A stretch of DNA of 64,000 bases from Faecalibacterium sp. I3-3-33 (GTDB taxonomy: Bacteria; Bacillota; Clostridia; Oscillospirales; Ruminococcaceae), in contig NZ_CP094469.1 in NCBI RefSeq assembly GCF_023347295.1, positions 1,550,001-1,614,000 of the forward strand, read 5' to 3'. Shown here in pieces: positions 27,599-36,468 of this stretch. The notes below the pieces were generated by a model that was not told the DNA's origin, did not search any database, and worked only from the letters and a program-made list of their open reading frames with translations. The translations under genes and the position numbers were made by a program. The stretch's first letter is position 1. Each line of letters begins with the position of its first letter.

Positions 27599-29269
27599 AT
27601 GCTGAGCAGCCTGCAAATTGAAAATGTTGCCGTGATCCAGAAGGCAGAGGTGCACTTTGAACCGGGGCTGAATGTACTGACCGGCGAAACCGGTGCGGGC
27701 AAATCCATCCTGATCGATTCCATCAATGCGATTCTTGGCAACCGCACCTCTAAGGACTTGGTGCGCACCGGGGCTGCAAAGGCGGTGATCCGCGCTGCCT
27801 TTGAGCAGGTGCCGTCTGCGGTGCTGGATAAGCTTGAACAGTCCGGCTACGAGCGCTCGGAGGCACTGTTGCTCAGCCGCGAGATCACCGCCGAGGGGAA
27901 AAGCAGCTGCCGCATCAACGGGATGCCAGCCACGGCAGCCGTTCTGCGGGATTTGTGCGGCGGGCTGATCAACATCAACGGCCAGCACGATTCCGTAGGC
28001 TTGCTCAATCCGGCGCATCATCTGGGCATTTTGGATGATTATGCGCAGAACCGCACTGTTTTTCAGGATTACTATACCCTGTACCGGAAGCTGGTGCAGG
28101 TCAAGCGGGAACTGGATGCCCTGATCACCGATGAGGCTGAAAAACAGCGCAAAATCGACCTATTGCAGTATCAGGTGCAGGAGATCGAGGATGCCGGGCT
28201 GACTGCCGGTGAGGAGCAGACGCTGGAAAACCGCCGGAAGGTGCTGTCCAATGCGTCTACCATCCGGGATCGTCTGGCACAAAGCTATGCGCTGCTTTCC
28301 GGCAGTGATGATGCTGCAGGCGCAGTGGATCTGCTGGGGGAAGCCTCCAACGCAGTGGACGCTGCCGCGCAGCTGGACCCCGCGCTTACAGCCGCCGCCG
28401 GGCAACTGCTGGACTTATACTATAACGCCAAGGATGTGGCCGCAGATCTGATCGGGCGGCTGGATGCCTACGACACCAACGATGCAGAACTGGACGAGGT
28501 GGAGCAGCGGCTGGATCTTTTGTACCGGCTGAAGCGAAAGTACGGTAGCACGGTGGAAGATGTGATCGCTTTCGGGCAGAAAGCCCGGGAAGAGCTGGAC
28601 AATATCCAGCATTCCCAGCAGCGCTATGATACTTTGCAGGCAGAAAAGCTGCGTCTTTACGCAAAAGCGCGGGAAAAGGCCGAGGTGCTGACCCAGACCC
28701 GGCTGAAAGCCTTTGAGGAGCTGAACACCCGCATTTCCGGCACGCTGGACTTTTTGAATATGCCGGGTGTGCGTATGACTTTGCGGCACACCCGCGGCCC
28801 GCTGGCCAGCCACGGGCAGGACAGCGTTGAATTCTACATCTCAACAAACCCCGGTGAAGCACCCAAGCCCCTGGCAAAGATCGCGTCCGGCGGCGAGCTG
28901 AGCCGTATCACCCTTGCCATCAAGAACGCAATGGCTGATAAGGATGCTGTGCCTACCGTGATCTATGATGAGATCGACAGCGGCGTGTCCGGCAAGGCTG
29001 CGGGACGCATCGGCGAGGTACTGCGTCAGAGCGCGCAGGGGCATCAGATCCTGTGCATCACCCACACGGCGCAGATCGCAGCACTGGCCGATTGTCATCT
29101 GCTTATCCAGAAAAATGTGTCTAACGAGCGCACCTATACCGAGATCCATCCGCTGGACGAAAACGGCCGCGTGGAGGCCTTGGCACGTCTCATCTCCGGC
29201 GACCACATTACAGAGCTTTCCCGCGCCAATGCCCGGGAAATGTTGCAGGAGCGCAAGCACGGCGGCTGA
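27599..29269 (+). CDS. recN: DNA repair protein RecN (SMC-like ATPase)
   Basis: A 556-residue SMC-family protein. Walker A is GETGAGKSILIDSI (about 28-41), followed by long coiled coils, then the signature KIASGGELSRITLAIK and the Walker B region VIYDEIDSGVSGKAA. It acts early in double-strand break repair. It is last in the asp23-to-recN operon; tyrS has its own promoter and leader. Confidence 0.96.
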   Translation: MLSSLQIENVAVIQKAEVHFEPGLNVLTGETGAGKSILIDSINAILGNRTSKDLVRTGAAKAVIRAAFEQVPSAVLDKLEQSGYERSEALLLSREITAEGKSSCRINGMPATAAVLRDLCGGLININGQHDSVGLLNPAHHLGILDDYAQNRTVFQDYYTLYRKLVQVKRELDALITDEAEKQRKIDLLQYQVQEIEDAGLTAGEEQTLENRRKVLSNASTIRDRLAQSYALLSGSDDAAGAVDLLGEASNAVDAAAQLDPALTAAAGQLLDLYYNAKDVAADLIGRLDAYDTNDAELDEVEQRLDLLYRLKRKYGSTVEDVIAFGQKAREELDNIQHSQQRYDTLQAEKLRLYAKAREKAEVLTQTRLKAFEELNTRISGTLDFLNMPGVRMTLRHTRGPLASHGQDSVEFYISTNPGEAPKPLAKIASGGELSRITLAIKNAMADKDAVPTVIYDEIDSGVSGKAAGRIGEVLRQSAQGHQILCITHTAQIAALADCHLLIQKNVSNERTYTEIHPLDENGRVEALARLISGDHITELSRANAREMLQERKHGG

Positions 29270-29289
29270 TTTTGCAGAAAGGCCAACTC

Positions 29290-29318
29290 TTGACAAAGCG
29301 GCGGTCTTGTGATAGAGT
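29290..29318 (+). promoter_or_regulatory. SigA-type promoter for the tyrS T-box transcript
   Basis: TTGACA (29290-29295), a 17-bp spacer and TAGAGT (29313-29318), about 20 bp after the recN stop. It gives a leader of roughly 320 nt ahead of tyrS. Confidence 0.85.
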
Positions 29319-29324
29319 AGACAC

Positions 29325-29612
29325 TGTTAATGGCGATGAAGGGAACAAGTACCCTGAAGGATTCTGTCCAGAGAAGTCCCGGTTGGTGCAAGGGATCACA
29401 GAACAGCAGGGGAAATACCTCCCGGAGCCGCAGGCTGAATGCGTAAGGCTAGTAGGCTGTGCCGCGTGCGAGCGTTAAAAACGCAGGAGTGTCACTCTAC
29501 TCTGGGGTGTGCACTCGTAAGGCCGCTTCCGTGAGGGAACGGCAAACAGAGGTGGTACCGCGAAGTTATCTCGCCCTCTGCCAAATTTATTTTTGGCAGA
29601 GGGCGTTTTGTT
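29325..29612 (+). promoter_or_regulatory. Tyrosine T-box riboswitch upstream of tyrS
   Basis: The leader has the T-box core GAGGTGGTACCGCG at 29549-29562. A terminator follows, with arms CGCCCTCTGCCAAA (29572-29585) and TTTGGCAGAGGGCG (29592-29605) and then TTTTG. The stem I region around 29333-29470 contains GAACAAGTACC, where TAC at 29350-29352 is the probable specifier codon, matching tyrosine. Uncharged tRNA-Tyr should stabilise the antiterminator and let tyrS be read. This fills the 374-bp gap between recN and tyrS. Confidence 0.93.
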
Positions 29613-29643
29613 TCCTCTGCCCCAAAAACAGGAGGTTTTTCCC

Positions 29644-30864
29644 ATGACGCTGTACGAAGAACTGAAGGCCCGCGGTCTGGTAGCCCAGATCACCGATGAA
29701 GAGATCATCGACCTGATCAACAATGGTAAGGCTACCTTTTACATCGGCTTTGACTGCACCGCCGACAGCCTGACTGCCGGCCATTTTCTGGCACTGACCC
29801 TGATGAAGCGCCTGCAGCTGGCTGGTAATAAGCCCATCGCCCTGATCGGCGGCGGCACTACTATGATCGGTGACCCCTCCGGCCGCACCGATATGCGCAA
29901 GATGCTGACCAAGGACGATATCGCCCATAATGCAGCTTGCTTTAAGAAGCAGATGGAGAAGTTTATCGATTTCTCCGAGGGCAAGGCGCTGATGCTGAAC
30001 AACGCCGACTGGCTGCTGGATCTGAACTACGTTGAACTGCTGCGCGAAGTAGGCGCCTGCTTCTCCGTGAACAACATGTTGCGCGCCGAGTGCTATAAGC
30101 AGCGCATGGAGAAGGGTCTGTCCTTCTTAGAGTTCAACTACATGATCATGCAGAGCTACGACTTCTACTACATGTTCCAGCACTACGGCTGCAATATGCA
30201 GTTCGGCGGCGATGACCAGTGGAGCAATATGCTGGGCGGCACCGAGCTGATCCGCCGCAAACTGGGCAAGGATGCCTACGCCATGACCGTGACCCTGCTG
30301 ACCGACTCTCAGGGCAAGAAGATGGGCAAGACTGCCGGCAACGCTGTCTGGCTGGATCCCAACAAGACCAGCCCCTTCGAGTTCTACCAGTACTGGCGCA
30401 ACGTGGGCGATGCCGATGTGATGAAGTGCATCCGTATGCTCACCTTCCTGCCGTTGGAGCAGATCGAAGAGATGAGCACTTGGCAGGATCAGCGCCTGAA
30501 CGAGGCCAAGGAGATTCTTGCCTACGAGATGACCAGCATGGTGCATGGCAAGGAAGAGGCCGAAAAAGCTCAGAATGCTGCCCGCGCACTGTTCAGCGGC
30601 AATGCGATGGATACCGAGCACATGCCCAGCACCCAGCTGACCGAGGCTGACCTGACGGACGGTGCTATCGGCATCCTGACCCTGATGGTCAAGGCCGGTC
30701 TGGCTGCTTCCAACGGCGAGGCTCGCCGTCTGGTGGTGCAAGGCGGTGTGCTGGCAGACGGCGAAAAGGTCGCTGCTCCCACCGTCAGCTTTACCGCAGA
30801 GCAGCTTGCCAAGGGTATCGTCATCAAGAAGGGCAAAAAGATCTACCACAAGGTAACGCTGTAA
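29644..30864 (+). CDS. tyrS: Tyrosyl-tRNA synthetase
   Basis: A 406-residue class I synthetase. The ATG at 29644 follows AGGAGG (29630-29635). YIGFDCTADSLTAGHFLAL holds the HIGH-equivalent (HFLA), and DSQGKKMGKTAGN the KMSKS-equivalent (KMGKT). The C-terminal S4 RNA-binding domain is present (SNGEARRLVVQGGV). Its expression is set by the tyrosine T-box directly upstream. Confidence 0.96.
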   Translation: MTLYEELKARGLVAQITDEEIIDLINNGKATFYIGFDCTADSLTAGHFLALTLMKRLQLAGNKPIALIGGGTTMIGDPSGRTDMRKMLTKDDIAHNAACFKKQMEKFIDFSEGKALMLNNADWLLDLNYVELLREVGACFSVNNMLRAECYKQRMEKGLSFLEFNYMIMQSYDFYYMFQHYGCNMQFGGDDQWSNMLGGTELIRRKLGKDAYAMTVTLLTDSQGKKMGKTAGNAVWLDPNKTSPFEFYQYWRNVGDADVMKCIRMLTFLPLEQIEEMSTWQDQRLNEAKEILAYEMTSMVHGKEEAEKAQNAARALFSGNAMDTEHMPSTQLTEADLTDGAIGILTLMVKAGLAASNGEARRLVVQGGVLADGEKVAAPTVSFTAEQLAKGIVIKKGKKIYHKVTL

Positions 30865-30881
30865 AAAGCAATATAAAATTT

Positions 30882-30923
30882 ATGGGCCAGAAACGTCCGT
30901 AGGCGTTTCTGGCCCATTTTTTA
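30882..30923 (+). terminator. Bidirectional terminator between tyrS and the PTS IIA gene
   Basis: ATGGGCCAGAAACG (30882-30895) and CGTTTCTGGCCCAT (30904-30917) are perfect 14-bp arms with an 8-nt loop. TTTTTT follows on the plus strand, and an AT-rich tract follows on the minus strand. It serves two convergent genes, tyrS and the minus-strand operon ending at 30921. Confidence 0.92.
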
Positions 30924-31490
30924 CATTTTGGCGCGTAACAGCTGCTGCCCGGCAGTTACCCGGCCGGAGAGCAAAGGCTCTATCCGTGCAAACCGACTGC
31001 TGTTGGTCACGATCACCGGAGTGGTCAGCGTGTAGCCTGCCGCTGCGATGGCCTGCAGATCGAACCGGAAAAGCAGCTGCCCCTTCTGCACATGGTCGCC
31101 AGCCTGTACAAACAGCTCATAGCCTTTGCCTTTCAGCTCCACGGTGTCCATGCCAACATGGATGAGCACCTCCAACCCGTTATCACACAGCAGACTGACG
31201 GCATGGCAGGTCTTGGCGATCTTTTTCACGATGCCGTCTGCGGGTGCTACCACCTCGCCACAGCTGGGCTCGATGGCGCAGCCCTTGCCCAACACCTCGC
31301 TGGAGAACACCGGATCCTTGATCCGTGTCAGTGCCCGGATGCGTCCCGTGACCGGTGCATAAAGCAACTGCCCGCTGTCCGCAGGCGCAGCTTCCGTTGC
31401 AGGGGCTTCCGGGGCAAACGGCGCGCTTTTCTCAAAATGTGCCCACAGCCGCTGCCGGACGCTATGCACAAGAGTTGCGGGGTCTTTCAT
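30921..31490 (-). CDS. Stand-alone PTS glucose-type IIA protein
   Basis: A 189-residue protein of the EIIA-Glc family with about 45 extra N-terminal residues rich in Ala and Pro. The phosphorylated His is in VLIHVGMDTVELKG; the fold also shows LYAPVTGRIRAL and GKGCAIEP near its start. It relays phosphate from HPr to a IIBC permease, none of which is encoded here. AAGGA precedes the ATG. A terminator separates it from the ACT gene upstream, so it is probably transcribed on its own or by read-through. Its substrate is unknown. Confidence 0.88.
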   Translation of the reverse strand: MKDPATLVHSVRQRLWAHFEKSAPFAPEAPATEAAPADSGQLLYAPVTGRIRALTRIKDPVFSSEVLGKGCAIEPSCGEVVAPADGIVKKIAKTCHAVSLLCDNGLEVLIHVGMDTVELKGKGYELFVQAGDHVQKGQLLFRFDLQAIAAAGYTLTTPVIVTNSSRFARIEPLLSGRVTAGQQLLRAKM

Positions 31491-31541
31491 TCCAGTTTCC
31501 TTCTTTCAGCAGAGGATTTTGCCTGTTGCTGCGCATTCCGC

Positions 31542-31580
31542 AAAAACAGGGCCGAAAGGGAAACTGCCCCTCCGGCCCCG
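31542..31580 (-). terminator. Minus-strand terminator between the ACT gene and the PTS IIA gene
   Basis: On the minus strand CGGGGCCG (31580-31573) pairs with CGGCCCTG (31554-31547), with AGGG/CCCT pairing inside. TTTTT follows at 31546-31542. It ends or attenuates the asd-dapA-dapB-capA-ACT transcript before the PTS gene. Confidence 0.7.
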
Positions 31581-31591
31581 GTTGATTGCTG

Positions 31592-32059
31592 TTACAGCTC
31601 GTATGCCTTTTTCAGTGCCTCGTAGGCGGCGTCCTCGTTTTCAGCGTGGACGAGCAGAGAGATATCCAGATCGCTGGTAGTAATCAGCAGCACCTCGATA
31701 CCGGCCATAGCCAGCGCATTCAGCGCCCGCGCAGCCACGCCGCAGCTGGTGACCATATCCTCGCCGAACAGATTCAGCTTGGAATAGCCCACGCTGATCA
31801 AGGGAGAGGCCTTGGCGTCCTTATCCAGATTTGCCGCCGAGATTGCCTTCATCACCAGCGGCAGATCACTGCTAGATGCAGTAAAGCTGAAATCAATGGT
31901 AGTGCCGTGTGGGGCGCTCTGGCTGATCATATCCACCACCACGCCGGTCTCTGCAAAGATATCCAGATAGCGGGACAGACTGTTGCCCCGGAACGCTACG
32001 TCCTGCACACTGATCATCATCAGATCAGTCTCGATATTGATCTTCGATACTCCGTACAT
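31592..32059 (-). CDS. Stand-alone tandem ACT-domain protein resembling the aspartokinase regulatory region
   Basis: A 155-residue protein from ATG 32059, which has GGAGG 8 nt upstream; a longer reading frame to 32101 lacks a site. Two ACT units resemble the C-terminal half of LysC: SRYLDIFAETGVVVDMISQS then GTTIDFSFTASSSDL, and GVAARALNALAMAGIEVLLITTSDLDISLLV. No kinase domain is present. It is the last gene before a terminator in the asd-dapA-dapB operon, so a regulatory role in aspartate-family amino-acid synthesis is inferred. It could bind lysine or threonine, or partner a catalytic aspartokinase encoded elsewhere. Confidence 0.8.
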   Translation of the reverse strand: MYGVSKINIETDLMMISVQDVAFRGNSLSRYLDIFAETGVVVDMISQSAPHGTTIDFSFTASSSDLPLVMKAISAANLDKDAKASPLISVGYSKLNLFGEDMVTSCGVAARALNALAMAGIEVLLITTSDLDISLLVHAENEDAAYEALKKAYEL

Positions 32060-32114
32060 AAAAAGTCCTCCGTTCTGCCCGGGTTGCCGGACAACGCTCA
32101 ATCATTTCACATTT

Positions 32115-33407
32115 TTATGTAAGTGCTAAAAAGGATGCGCTGATATTATTTTGCGCGATTTTTTGTATCCTGTCAAGGCTGAAATCAGAATAATTTGCCC
32201 GCACACCATGCGCTGCTGCCAATTCCTGCGTGTAATCGCGCAAAAGATAGGTGCGCACATTGGATTTTCCGGCATCGTAATGGGTCACGGTGGGGTGCAG
32301 CTGCGGTTCAAGCACTTCGCACTGTACCGAGCCGTTCGGCTGGGTAGTCTTTTGCAGCTGCAAGGTCAGGATAGCGCCCACCAGCTGATCCGGGCGGCTC
32401 TGGGTGCTGAGAAAATTACCCAGCGAGAAGGCTACAAAACTTCGCCGTCCGTCCGCTGCGGTAAGCCACTGGGCGTCCTGCAATACATGGGGGTGGGTGC
32501 CCACAATGACATCTGCACCCCAGTCTGCCAGATTCTGCGCCAGTGTGCGCTGGCTGTCCACGATGGCGTGGCTGTCCTCTACACCCCAGTGCACCCCAAC
32601 CACCACAAAATCCGCCTGCTGGCGTGCCAAGCGCACCTGCCGCTCGATCACATCAGTCTGGCTGGTGTAGATGACATTGGCCGTCATATTCTTGTTCTGG
32701 CGGATGCCGTTGGTGTGCTCTGTGTAGGAGAGATAGGCGATGGTCACACCGTTGACGGTTTGCAGCGGGATACGGTCGTAATCTTCTTCGCCGCGCCACA
32801 GACCGGTGGTGACCACATCCTCCGGCATGGACTCCCAGAATTGCAGCGTGGCCGCAATGCCGGAGGCGCCCTTATCGTAGGTGTGGTTATTGGACAGGCT
32901 GAACACCCGCACCCCGGCGCGGTACAGTGCCCGCGCACAGTCACCGGGGGTGGAAAAGCTGGGGTAGGTGGAGGGTGCAAGGGTGTCGCTGCAAAGGGTC
33001 TCCTGATTGATCCAGTTCACATCCTGCTCGGCATAGAAAGGAGCGATGTGCTCATAACAGTAATCAAAGCTGTACTTTCCAGCTTCGCCTGCCCGGCGGG
33101 CAGCCTGTTTATAGATAGGGGCATGGATCAGGTTATCTCCTGTTGCAGAAAACCGGATGGTTTCCACCACGGGCTGCGGTTCGGGCTCCGGCTCCGGGGT
33201 CGCAACGGATGAAGCAGGGGATAGTGCATCCTCCGGCGGCTCGATGCCGCCCACCGGTACATCTTCTCCCGGAAGCTTTGTCCAGATCCCCAGACACAGT
33301 GCTATCACGCTCACAGCCAGAACTGACAGCACCACCGCCCGGAGCGTTTGCTTTCGGCCGCGCTTACGGGCAACCGGACGCCGCCGCTTTAAAGGCTCCT
33401 GCTTCAT
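32115..33407 (-). CDS. CapA-family (PGA_cap) metallophosphoesterase-like membrane-anchored protein
   Basis: A 430-residue protein. A basic N-terminus and one membrane span (about 23-45) anchor it, then a Pro/Glu-rich linker of about 50 residues. The extracellular domain has ATGDNLIH near residue 90, SLSNNHTYDKG, GVHWGVED, and VGTHPHVLQD, the metal-site blocks of the CapA family. CapA takes part in poly-gamma-glutamate export in Bacillus, but no capBC genes are seen here. The true substrate is unknown. It is co-oriented with dapB, 42 bp away. Confidence 0.87.
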   Translation of the reverse strand: MKQEPLKRRRPVARKRGRKQTLRAVVLSVLAVSVIALCLGIWTKLPGEDVPVGGIEPPEDALSPASSVATPEPEPEPQPVVETIRFSATGDNLIHAPIYKQAARRAGEAGKYSFDYCYEHIAPFYAEQDVNWINQETLCSDTLAPSTYPSFSTPGDCARALYRAGVRVFSLSNNHTYDKGASGIAATLQFWESMPEDVVTTGLWRGEEDYDRIPLQTVNGVTIAYLSYTEHTNGIRQNKNMTANVIYTSQTDVIERQVRLARQQADFVVVGVHWGVEDSHAIVDSQRTLAQNLADWGADVIVGTHPHVLQDAQWLTAADGRRSFVAFSLGNFLSTQSRPDQLVGAILTLQLQKTTQPNGSVQCEVLEPQLHPTVTHYDAGKSNVRTYLLRDYTQELAAAHGVRANYSDFSLDRIQKIAQNNISASFLALT

Positions 33408-33449
33408 CGTTCACCTCTTCTCCCGGCGTATGCCGGGACAGTTTATTTT

Positions 33450-34208
33450 TCAGAGTGCAGCGATCAGATTGCCCATATCGTACAGACCCGGCTCCTTTTT
33501 CGCCAGATAGACCGCAGCATTTACTGCGCCGTTGGCGAAGATGCTGCGGGAGTAGGCGGTATGCCGCAGGGTGATCACCTCGTCCGGGCCGCAGAACAGC
33601 ACCTCATGGTCGCCCACGATGCTGCCGCCGCGCACAGCACTGATGCCAATCTCCTTCGGGTCGCGCTTCTGGCGCACGGAGGAGCGGTCGTACACATAAT
33701 GGTATGCACCGTCATTCTCCTCGTTGATGGCATCAGCCAGCATCAGCGCCGTTCCGCTGGGAGCATCCAGCTTGTTGTGGTGATGCTGCTCCACGATCTC
33801 GATATCGTAGTTGACGCCCAGCACAACAGAGGCGCGCTTGCACAACTCGGCCAGCACGTTGATGCCCATGGACATATTGGCGCTCTTGAACACCGGAACG
33901 CTGCGGGACAGTTGCACTACCTTCAGCTGCAACTCCTCCGAAAGACCGGTGGTGCACACCACGATAGGCAATTTATGGGTCTGGCAGTAGGGCAGTGCCT
34001 TTTCCACAGCAGCAGGGGAACTGAAATCGATGATCACATCGCCCTTGCCATTCAACTTTTCCAGACTGTCGTAGACCGGAATACCGTTCTGTTCGCCGTC
34101 CTTCATATCAATACCGGCCACCACACAGCAGTCCTCCCGCTGTGCGATCATATCACACAGCACATGGCCCATGCGGCCGCCAATGCCCTGAATTACGATC
34201 TCTGTCAT
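33450..34208 (-). CDS. dapB: 4-hydroxy-tetrahydrodipicolinate reductase
   Basis: A 252-residue NAD(P)H enzyme. The ATG at 34208 follows GAGGG; the open frame upstream to 34268 is not expected to be used. IVIQGIGGRMG is the nucleotide-binding loop. EIVEQHHHNKLDAPSGTA holds the catalytic His and Lys of DapB. It makes tetrahydrodipicolinate for lysine and meso-DAP synthesis; in spore formers the same precursor also leads to dipicolinate. Confidence 0.96.
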   Translation of the reverse strand: MTEIVIQGIGGRMGHVLCDMIAQREDCCVVAGIDMKDGEQNGIPVYDSLEKLNGKGDVIIDFSSPAAVEKALPYCQTHKLPIVVCTTGLSEELQLKVVQLSRSVPVFKSANMSMGINVLAELCKRASVVLGVNYDIEIVEQHHHNKLDAPSGTALMLADAINEENDGAYHYVYDRSSVRQKRDPKEIGISAVRGGSIVGDHEVLFCGPDEVITLRHTAYSRSIFANGAVNAAVYLAKKEPGLYDMGNLIAAL

Positions 34209-34280
34209 TGTTATTCCCTCGTTTCTATAATATGGCAGAATGCCCGGAAGCTGAAGAGTCCCGGGCATTCTGTACGCTTT

Positions 34281-35174
34281 TTATTCCTTGATCAAACCGG
34301 CAGCCTGCAAAGCCTGCTCAATCTTTGCCTTGTGGGCATCGCTGGGCTCTACCAACGGCAGACGGCATTCGCCTGCATTCCAGCCCAGCACATTCATGGC
34401 GTACTTGACCGGAATAGGGTTCACCTCGCAGAACAGAGCCTCCTCCAGCGGCAGCATTTCCAGCTGCAAAGCGCAGGCCTTGGCGGTGTCTCTGTCAAAG
34501 AAAGCCTGACAGCAGTTATGCACCAGCTCCGGCGCAACATTGGACACCACGCTGATGACGCCCTTGCCGCCCAGTGCCAGCAGGGGAACCACCTGATCGT
34601 CGTTACCGGAGTAGATGTTCAGCGCATCACCGCACAGTGCAGCCACCTTGGCCACCTGAGAAATGTTGCCGGAGGCCTCCTTGATGCCGTTGATGAGCGG
34701 GTGCTTGCTCAGCTCCAGAGCGGTCTCTGGTGCAATGTTCAGACCCGTGCGGGAGGGCACATTGTACAGGATGACCGGGATGCCGCCAGCCTCAGCCATG
34801 GCGGTAAAGTGCGCCACCAGACCGGCCTGCGAGGTCTTGTTGTAGTAGGGGGTGACCATCAGCAGGGCATCGGCACCGCAGGCAGCAGACTTTGCTGCCA
34901 GTGCGCAGCCGTGGTCGGTATCGTTCGAGCCGGCACCGGCAATGACCGGTACGCGGTGATTGACCGTATCCACGGTGAACTTAATGGTGGCCAGCTGCTC
35001 CTCATCGGTCATGGTAGAGCACTCGCCGGTGGTGCCGCAGATGATGATGGCATCAGTGTGGCGGGCGATCTGATCCTCGATAATGCGGCCCAGCTCGTCA
35101 AAGTTGATGCTTCCGTCCTCGTACATCGGGGTGATGATGGCCACACCCGCGCCGGTAAAGACAGGCTTCTTCAT
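34281..35174 (-). CDS. dapA: 4-hydroxy-tetrahydrodipicolinate synthase
   Basis: A 297-residue TIM-barrel aldolase that condenses pyruvate with aspartate semialdehyde. Blocks seen are GAGVAIITPM, CGTTGECSTM, LYNVPSRTG (catalytic Tyr) and GIKEASGN (Schiff-base Lys). AAAGGAG precedes the ATG. It lies between asd and dapB in pathway order. Confidence 0.97.
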   Translation of the reverse strand: MKKPVFTGAGVAIITPMYEDGSINFDELGRIIEDQIARHTDAIIICGTTGECSTMTDEEQLATIKFTVDTVNHRVPVIAGAGSNDTDHGCALAAKSAACGADALLMVTPYYNKTSQAGLVAHFTAMAEAGGIPVILYNVPSRTGLNIAPETALELSKHPLINGIKEASGNISQVAKVAALCGDALNIYSGNDDQVVPLLALGGKGVISVVSNVAPELVHNCCQAFFDRDTAKACALQLEMLPLEEALFCEVNPIPVKYAMNVLGWNAGECRLPLVEPSDAHKAKIEQALQAAGLIKE

Positions 35175-35219
35175 AGTAAAATACTCCTTTGCTGCGTGTA
35201 TCGCGCAAAAATTCAGGCA

Positions 35220-36302
35220 TTAGTCCATATAGCCCTTTGCTGCCAGCAGCTCAGCCAGCAGCACAGCACCGCCAGCAGCACCGCGCAGGGTGTTGTGGCT
35301 CATGCAGGCAAACTTGTAGTCAAACAGGGTATCCTCCCGCAGACGGCCGATGCACACGGCCATGCCGTTCTCGGTGTTGCGGTCCAGCTTGGGCTGCGGA
35401 CGATCGGGCTCGGTAAAGTAGTGCAGGAACTGCTTGGGTGCGCTGGGCAGATTCAGTTCCTGTGCGGGGCCGCGGAAGTTCGCCCATGCTTCCAGCATCT
35501 GCTCCTTGGTGGGCTTTTTGTCAAAGCTTACGAACACGGCTGCGGTGTGGCCGTCCGAGACAGGCACACGGAAGCACTGTGCGGTGATGACCGGCTTCTC
35601 AGCATTGACGATCTGGTCACCCTCAATGTGGCCCCACAGCTTCAGCGGCTCGCGCTCGCTCTTTTCCTCCTCGCCGCCGATGTAGGGGATCACGTTGTCC
35701 ACGATCTCAGGCATCCGGTCAAAGGTCTTGCCAGCACCGGAAATGGCCTGATAGGTGCACACCAGCGCCTTGCTCACGCCAAAGTCCTTCATCAGGGGAT
35801 GCAGGGCGGGTACATAGCTCTGCAGGCTGCAATTGGACTTGACGGCGATGAAGCCGCGCTTGGTGCCCAGACGCTTGCGCTGGGCGGGAATGATCTCGAT
35901 ATGGTCAGCGTTGATCTCGGGCACCACCATGGGAACATCCGGGGTGAAACGATGGGCACTGTTGTTGGAGACCACCGGGCACTCAGCCTTGGCGTATGCT
36001 TCCTCCAGTGCCTTGATCTCGTCCTTGGGCATATTGACAGCGCAGAAAACAAAATCCACCTGCGAAGCCACTTCCTCCACCTTGGAAGCGTCCAGAACGG
36101 TCATCTTCTTCACGCTCTCCGGCATGGGAGTGGTCATGGCCCAGCGGGAGCCTACTGCATCCTCATAGCTCTTGCCCGCACTGCGGCCGGATGCGGCCAG
36201 TACGGTCAGCTTGAACCAGGGATGATTCTCCAGCAGAGTCACAAAACGCTGACCCACCATGCCAGTTGCGCCTACAATACCCACTTTATACTGTCTTTCC
36301 AT
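35220..36302 (-). CDS. asd: Aspartate-semialdehyde dehydrogenase, archaeal/fungal-type
   Basis: A 360-residue enzyme from ATG 36302. The N-terminus YKVGIVGATGMVGQRFVTLL is the NADP-binding loop. SNCSLQSYVPALHPL carries the catalytic Cys. VPVSDGHTAAVFV carries the substrate-binding and catalytic His region. Length and motif spacing match the archaeal/fungal branch rather than the E. coli type. It is first in the asd-dapA-dapB operon and is transcribed divergently from queA. Confidence 0.93.
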   Translation of the reverse strand: MERQYKVGIVGATGMVGQRFVTLLENHPWFKLTVLAASGRSAGKSYEDAVGSRWAMTTPMPESVKKMTVLDASKVEEVASQVDFVFCAVNMPKDEIKALEEAYAKAECPVVSNNSAHRFTPDVPMVVPEINADHIEIIPAQRKRLGTKRGFIAVKSNCSLQSYVPALHPLMKDFGVSKALVCTYQAISGAGKTFDRMPEIVDNVIPYIGGEEEKSEREPLKLWGHIEGDQIVNAEKPVITAQCFRVPVSDGHTAAVFVSFDKKPTKEQMLEAWANFRGPAQELNLPSAPKQFLHYFTEPDRPQPKLDRNTENGMAVCIGRLREDTLFDYKFACMSHNTLRGAAGGAVLLAELLAAKGYMD

Positions 36303-36363
36303 TTCCAGCACCTTTCCTTTCAAAAAAACAAACAGCAAATCTTAGTATTGCGAAGAACACGGC

Positions 36364-36392
36364 TTGCAAACCGGACAGCGATGCAATATAAT
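36364..36392 (+). promoter_or_regulatory. SigA-type promoter for queA
   Basis: TTGCAA (36364-36369), a 17-bp spacer and TATAAT (36387-36392) in the asd-queA divergent gap. TTGCAA is its own reverse complement, so it could also serve as a -35 for asd on the minus strand. The best minus-strand -10 (TACTAA, 16 bp away) is weak. Confidence 0.82.
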
Positions 36393-36468
36393 AGATACTG
36401 TTTATACAGATTCTATGATATCATTGATACGTTGTCCGTGTCAATCATCGGAAAGGCAAATGCACACT

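Noticed and set aside
30109..30116. Plus-strand GAGAAGGG as a chromosome-polarity motif left of dif
   Set aside because: It lies in tyrS coding sequence, and a couple of such 8-mers are expected by chance in 64 kb, so it does not help to place the terminus.
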